A stretch of 64,000 bases of DNA from Streptomyces rubradiris (GTDB lineage Bacteria > Actinomycetota > Actinomycetes > Streptomycetales > Streptomycetaceae). Both the position numbers and the translations under genes were made by a program. How positions within the stretch are numbered: position 1 is the stretch's first letter; each line of letters opens with the position of its first letter. Below are positions 62,948 through 64,000 of the stretch, one piece after another. The notes under the pieces were generated by a model. That model saw nothing but the letters and a program-made list of their open reading frames with translations. It did no database searches and was not told where the DNA came from. The stretch is from assembly GCF_016860525.1 (NCBI RefSeq), contig NZ_BNEA01000001.1:1845432-1909431 (forward strand). Reading direction: 5' to 3'.

Positions 62948-64000
62948 TCACTTGCCGAAGCCGTCCAGCAGCTCGGAGAGGCCAGTCGGCGTGCCCAGGC
63001 CCTTGTCCAGCGACTCCTTGCCGCCGGCGACATTGGCCGCTCGGTGTCGAGCGGGACCCACAGGGAGCTGTACTCGGCAGTGCCGGCGGGGCTGGGCGGC
63101 GGCCAGGACGCCCTGGTAGCCGGCGATGCCGGGTCGGCCTTGACCTGCGCGGTGTAGGCGTCGGAGCGGGTGGGCAGGGTGAGTTCTTCAGGGCGATGGT
63201 CTCCTGCGCCTGGCGGAGGTCATGAAGTTCACGAACTTCAGGGCCGCGCCTGTGGGCCTTGTCCGAGCCGGCGTACACCGACAGGTTGTGGCCGCCGGTC
63301 GGGGCGCCCGCCTTGCCGGTGGAGCCGGCCGGGACGGTGGCGATGCCCAGGTTCTTCTTGTCCTTGAAGGCGCTGCCCTTGTAGAAGTTCGTGATCTCCC
63401 AGGGCCCTGGATGATCGCGGGACCTTGCCGTTGACGAACGCGTCCTGGAGTGGGCGTAGGCGTCGGCGGTGGTGTCGGCCTTGTGCAGGCCCTTGCCGGA
63501 GAACAGGCTCTGCCAGGTGCCGTAGCCCTTCTTGGCGGCGGCCGAGGTCACGGTGATCTTCTTGGCGGCGGGCGTCGACGGTGTCGGTGCCCTCGCCGTA
63601 GAGGAATGGCGGGGCGTAGTAGGCCTGGACGGAGCCCCAGTAGCCGTCGGCCCCGGTCTTGTCCTTGATCTTCGCGGCGGCGGCCTTCAGCTCGTCCAGG
63701 TCCCCCGGGCCTCGGTGAGGCCGGCCTTCTGGAACAGGGCCTTGTTGTAGACCAGCGCGAGGTGTCGGTGACCAGCGGGACGCCGTAGGTCTTGCCTCCG
63801 TACTGGGCCTGCTTGATCAGGCTCGGCTGGAACTTCGCCTGGTCGGCGAGGGCCTCGGTGCCGTCCAGCGGCAGGAAGAAGCCCTTCTTGGCGAAGGCGG
63901 GGTCCAGCCGACCTCGGAGCGCAGCACGTCCGGGGCGCCGGTGGCGCCGGCCGCGGTGTCGAACTTGTTCTGCGCCTGGTCGAAGGGCACGTTGACGTAC
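62948..64000 (-). pseudogene. malE: malE, maltose/maltodextrin-binding protein, partial and frameshifted
   Basis: The gene runs off the right edge on the minus strand (start beyond 64000) and stops at 62948-62950. Stitched frames give a solute-binding protein with VPLVTDTLALVYNKALF, YGTWQSLFSGKGLHK, PWEITNFYKGS and PTGGHNLSVYAGSDKAH and the C-terminus SELLDGFGK. It would be the lipoprotein that presents maltodextrins to MalFG. I count about a dozen one-base gaps or insertions, so no frame is continuous for long. It is the head of the visible mal operon; the ATPase (MsiK in streptomycetes) is encoded elsewhere. Confidence 0.85.

Noticed and set aside
60920..64000. malG, malF and malE as genuinely dead genes
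   Set aside because: All conserved residues survive, errors are single bases in short runs, and they cluster at the window end, which favours sequence error.

Overview
The window is a stretch of chromosome from a Streptomyces or very close relative. The evidence is very high GC with strong third-position GC bias, frequent GTG starts with GGAGG-type ribosome binding sites, two glutamine synthetases (GSI and GSII) preceded by GlnR-type boxes, a GlnRII-like regulator beside glnII, a whiE-type spore-pigment polyketide cluster, and a maltose/maltodextrin region. Much of the gene order recalls the S. coelicolor core block from pepA through lipA, glnA and glnII to the mal genes. That comparison is from memory and was not computed.

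Layout. 1-5.4 kb: the end of an unidentified gene, a DUF2156 (MprF-like) membrane protein, a rhomboid-like protein, cobS (cobalamin) and pepA. 5.6-12.7 kb: central metabolism, with lpdA, a two-lipoyl-domain E2 (sucB), a GntR regulator and aceE behind an unusually palindrome-rich promoter. 12.7-24.4 kb: a WYL regulator, DUF4240 protein, PGRP amidase, MarP-like protease, GNAT, TIGR01777 epimerase, FAD oxidoreductase, NsdA-like regulator, lipB-lipA, a 66-aa protein and a DUF4191 protein. 24.5-33.8 kb: accessory genes inserted in the core block, namely a secreted beta-helix protein, an O-methyltransferase, and a complete type II PKS operon (whiE ORFI-VII equivalents) divergent from an FAD hydroxylase (ORFVIII equivalent). 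A 68-bp tandem repeat array follows the hydroxylase.

34-42.3 kb: RDD protein, glnA, small membrane proteins, alpha/beta hydrolase, ArsC-like protein, glnII, a 40-codon small ORF, glnRII and an epimerase. 42.3-51.7 kb: a NarL-type two-component pair whose response regulator is frameshifted, a DUF1996 secreted protein, a lipoprotein, a TPR protein, a membrane-anchored sigma-like protein, a PF10118 protein with a complete diiron-like ligand pattern paired with a [2Fe-2S] reductase, and TetR. 51.7-64 kb, all on the minus strand: CHMI-like isomerase, a 1799-aa double-catalytic pullulanase, secreted alpha-amylase, alpha-glucosidase, and malG, malF and malE.

How they work together. Secreted amylase and pullulanase degrade starch and glycogen outside the cell, MalEFG imports the maltodextrins, and alpha-glucosidase completes hydrolysis. 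lpdA, E2 and aceE supply the 2-oxo acid dehydrogenases, and lipB-lipA supply their lipoyl cofactor. GlnR-type boxes tie glnA and glnII to nitrogen status.

Data quality. From about 61.2 kb to the window end the sequence carries many one-base indels in malG, malF and malE. The reading frames are clear only after correction, so this tail is probably low-quality sequence. No tRNA, rRNA, CRISPR array or transposase was recognised.
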